A DNA stretch of 64,000 nucleotides from Scortum barcoo (taxonomy: Eukaryota > Chordata > Actinopteri > Centrarchiformes > Terapontidae): the NCBI GenBank assembly GCA_023238725.1, contig CM041552.1, positions 17,954,487 to 18,018,486 of the forward strand, given 5' to 3'. Position 1 is the stretch's first letter. Each line of letters starts with the position of its first letter. Below are positions 62,163-64,000 of this stretch, piece after piece. The notes under the pieces are model-generated. The model was not told the origin of the DNA, searched no databases, and worked only from the letters and a program-made list of their open reading frames with translations. A program made the translations under genes and the position numbers.

Positions 62163-63641
62163 TGAGTGTGTGTGGTTGTGTTTTACAGTGTGTTCCACTT
62201 CCATTTTTTTATAGTGTGCTCCGCTTCCAATTTTCTGCATGCATCCAACATATTCAATGCATCAGTGCCTCTGTGTGTGTGTGTGTGTGTGTGTTTTGAT
62301 GTGTGCCTCCCAGATACAGCCTCCTATTTTAAAGCACATCATTTCCACTTATCTCCAGTGCCATCAAGTATCATCTCTCCCTTTTCTTTTCTTTTTTTTT
62401 TTCTCTCCTCAGTGTGTCCGGCCATTCACAGCAAACTCACTTTTCCTGTGACACATTATTCACATCAGGCATATTCATCAGCTGCAAATAGATACAGTTG
62501 TGTGATCCCTTGGGGCTTTCTTAATGACATGCTTTTAATTTGCTTTGAAATATGTGGATTACAGGAAAAAAAAAACAGCTGCTCCTACTTAAATATGCAT
62601 CCCCAGCCTCTTTATTTTCCAAATTGATCCTCATTAATGCCATTCCAGATAAGCTTCGATTTGGCTTATCTTAGTGAGAGCATGCACGGAGGATAATGAC
62701 GCCTTCCTTGGATTTGTTTTTCTGAGTTTGCAGTGCTGTGTCGAGGCTCGCCGTTAGTCTGACAGACATCCTCATCACCACAGATTGTTGAATAATTTTG
62801 TCTCATGCGCCAAATGAAGGTCACGTGTTGTGTCTCCCTGTTTATCCTGCTGTAATCCTCCGTCACTGGCAAATTTCATGATTTGGCAACGTGGCCGCGA
62901 CTTTTGGACACTTTGATGCTCAGTGGCATGCAGTATGTGTGGGACGTGTGTTCCTACAGCAAACTGGAGGCTGGCTGCACTCTTGAACACACTGAAAAGC
63001 TACAATTCACTCTCATGGGTCTCACGTGCAGTTGGCTCCACGCTATGGGAGCGAGCTGATTTACGCAACTCGTGCAGGGAGAGAGACGTCACAGAAATCC
63101 CCAAAAGACGCTCTATAGCAGGAGCTGCAATGGTTTCTCATGAATAATAATGTCATAAAAAAGGTCTTGACATCCAAACACCTCAAACTCTTTGCACTCT
63201 TCAATAAATGATGGGAGATGTCACCTTGGTGGGCCATTACATTTTCTTAAGTGCAAACTGGGGCGCTGGAAGGTGCCCTGACCCTGTTGTGCTTACCTAG
63301 GTGAAAAGAATTTAAGCATGCGGCTCAGGGTATAGAAATGATTGTCCTGTCCAACAGCGGCTGTGCGGATAATTCATTGGAAGAGTGCTACGGCTGTACA
63401 TTGCGAACAAATACGACAAGCTCCTCCAGTCCTTACTGATCCCAGACTTTTATTTTGTCTTTTCAAATGAGAGAGGAGTTGACAAGAACTCGGGCTGACA
63501 AAGTCAACTCTGTGCCCTTTTTTTTTTTTGCCTTGCAGTAACTTCCAGTCGTCTGCCATGTTCGAAGGTGCGGAGTCTGTCGAGGTGGAGGGAGGCAGCA
63601 CAGACAGCACCGTGGCCTCGTCCATCAGCGCCTGCAAGAAG
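61346..63641 (+). CDS. SPHK1 interactor, AKAP domain containing (5' end, exons 1-2)
   Basis: Known family role: SPHKAP is a large A-kinase anchoring protein that binds type I PKA regulatory subunits, interacts with sphingosine kinase 1 and is found mainly in neurons, heart and endocrine cells. Seen here: exon 1 (61346-61380) begins at an ATG with A at -3 and G at +4, encodes MAGAKCLLKKP plus a split serine codon (AG|T), and ends at a gtaagag donor. Exon 2 (63539-63641) follows a long T-tract and ttgccttgcag acceptor, reads NFQSSAMFEGAESVEVEGG and on to S-I-S-A-C-K-K, and ends cleanly in phase 0 at a gtaaatg donor. Together they give 46 residues. The P-S-N-x-x-S-S-x-M motif across the junction and the closing A-C-K-K match my memory of the vertebrate SPHKAP N-terminus, whereas the first ten residues and the acidic middle differ. 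The PKA-anchoring helices lie in later exons outside the window. Identity rests on a short match. Confidence 0.72.
61393..61412. other. Perfect 20-bp palindrome beside the exon 1 donor
   Basis: The sequence ttattatcccgggataataa is its own reverse complement over all 20 bases and starts 12 bases past the splice donor. It could form a cruciform in DNA or a hairpin in the pre-mRNA next to the U1 site. No known function is assigned. Confidence 0.9.
62131..62160. repeat. (TG)n microsatellite
   Basis: A TG tract of 30 bases followed by a diverged agtgagtgtgtgtgg extension. A second TG tract lies at 62272-62294. Confidence 0.95.
62272..62294. repeat. (TG)n microsatellite
   Basis: A TG tract of about 23 bases inside intron 1. 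Confidence 0.95.
62590..62830. promoter_or_regulatory. Possible intronic enhancer with GATA dyad
   Basis: A non-repetitive block carrying cctcattaatgccattcc, then agataagc (62647-62654) and its exact reverse complement gcttatct (62664-62671) nine bases apart. Later comes gttgaataattttgtc. AGATAAG is the preferred GATA-factor site. Position inside the first intron fits an enhancer, but this is an inference from motifs only. Confidence 0.25.
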
Positions 63642-64000
63642 GTAAATGGAGCTGTGTCCTGTCTTTGTGTGTGTTGGGATGGAAGTATAAATCTGTCTAT
63701 GTGTGTGTTCCTCCTTCAGTCTCTCGTATGACCGCTTGTCAGCCACGTCGTCTTTTTGTCTTTTTTCCTTTCTCTGTTGGCGTGCACAGCGCGCCCGTCC
63801 ATCATATCTGCCTCCACTGTCAGTTTATCTGTTCGTGTGTTTCCAACAGTGCCAAGAGATTTTCATTTCCTCCTCCGGGGTGCCTGTGACACCCTGGTGT
63901 TGTGCAATAAGAGGAACAGCTCGGCCCTCGGGTCAGCCCAGTGGATTTATCATCTCCCAGTGCCAGAGAGACAGGAGGGGATGTAGTACAGATCAGTGGG
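63642..64000 (+). other. sphkap intron 2, partial
   Basis: It begins with a gtaaatgg donor after the A-C-K-K codons and runs off the window. No further exon is recognised. A plus-strand open frame at 63665-63889 has no recognisable domain. Confidence 0.6.

Larger units (their letters stand above)
61381..63538 (+). other. sphkap intron 1
   Basis: A 2158-base phase-2 intron with GT/AG borders. It holds a perfect 20-bp palindrome twelve bases after the donor, TG microsatellites at 62131-62160 and 62272-62294, and a GATA-type dyad at 62647-62671. The acceptor is preceded by a T-run (63518-63529), and a branch-like ttactgat lies near 63434. An open frame at 61422-61718 lies wholly inside and is discussed among the findings. 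Confidence 0.65.

Noticed and set aside
1..64000. tRNA, rRNA, snRNA, microRNA or CRISPR features
   Set aside because: No cloverleaf with recognisable A and B boxes, no conserved small RNA sequence and no spaced direct-repeat array were recognised by eye. The hairpins reported are not claimed as microRNAs.

Overview
The window reads as nuclear DNA of a ray-finned (teleost) fish. Long intergenic stretches, many CA/TG microsatellites, spliced short exons with canonical GT/AG borders, and several dispersed repeats that I recognise from fish genome sequence all point that way. There are no operons, ribosome binding sites, CRISPR arrays or recognisable tRNA/rRNA genes. Repeat recognition is from memory and could not be checked against a library.

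Only one intact host gene is supported, at the right-hand end on the + strand. A CpG-rich promoter and leader (about 60.88-61.34 kb) leads to a short first coding exon (61346-61380) with a good start context, a 2158-base intron and a second coding exon (63539-63641). The 46 residues encoded, and above all the S-I-S-A-C-K-K end of exon 2 and a P-S-N-x-x-S-S-x-M motif across the splice junction, match what I recall of the N-terminus of SPHKAP, an A-kinase anchoring protein. The gene continues beyond the window.

The 60 kb upstream is a gene desert. Its most striking occupant is a decayed, intron-containing relic at 20.7-23.6 kb. It holds a C2H2 zinc-finger block, a long conserved block typical of multi-copy fish proteins that I take to be transposon-derived, and a second downstream block, broken by several frameshifts, an internal deletion and stops. 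A poly(A) signal follows at 24587, and ACTGTA-rich DNA lies on both sides.

Other mobile DNA: a hAT-like MITE relic near 8.7 kb; an interspersed repeat at 10.4-11.1 kb; an LTR-retroelement-like remnant with GC-rich tandem repeats at 33.6-35.1 kb, followed directly by another dispersed repeat; two copies of one family at 3.7 kb and 41.7 kb; a long foldback element at 44.7-45.1 kb next to a further repeat at 45.2-45.7 kb; and a compact foldback at 55.7 kb.

The rest is non-repetitive and non-coding as far as I can see. It includes a few A+T-rich blocks full of homeodomain-type cores that could be distal enhancers, several perfect hairpins or palindromes, and a five-unit 21-bp tandem repeat carrying CRE-like octamers. 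I found no convincing new multi-gene system. The relic at 20.7-23.6 kb is the best candidate for an under-described element.
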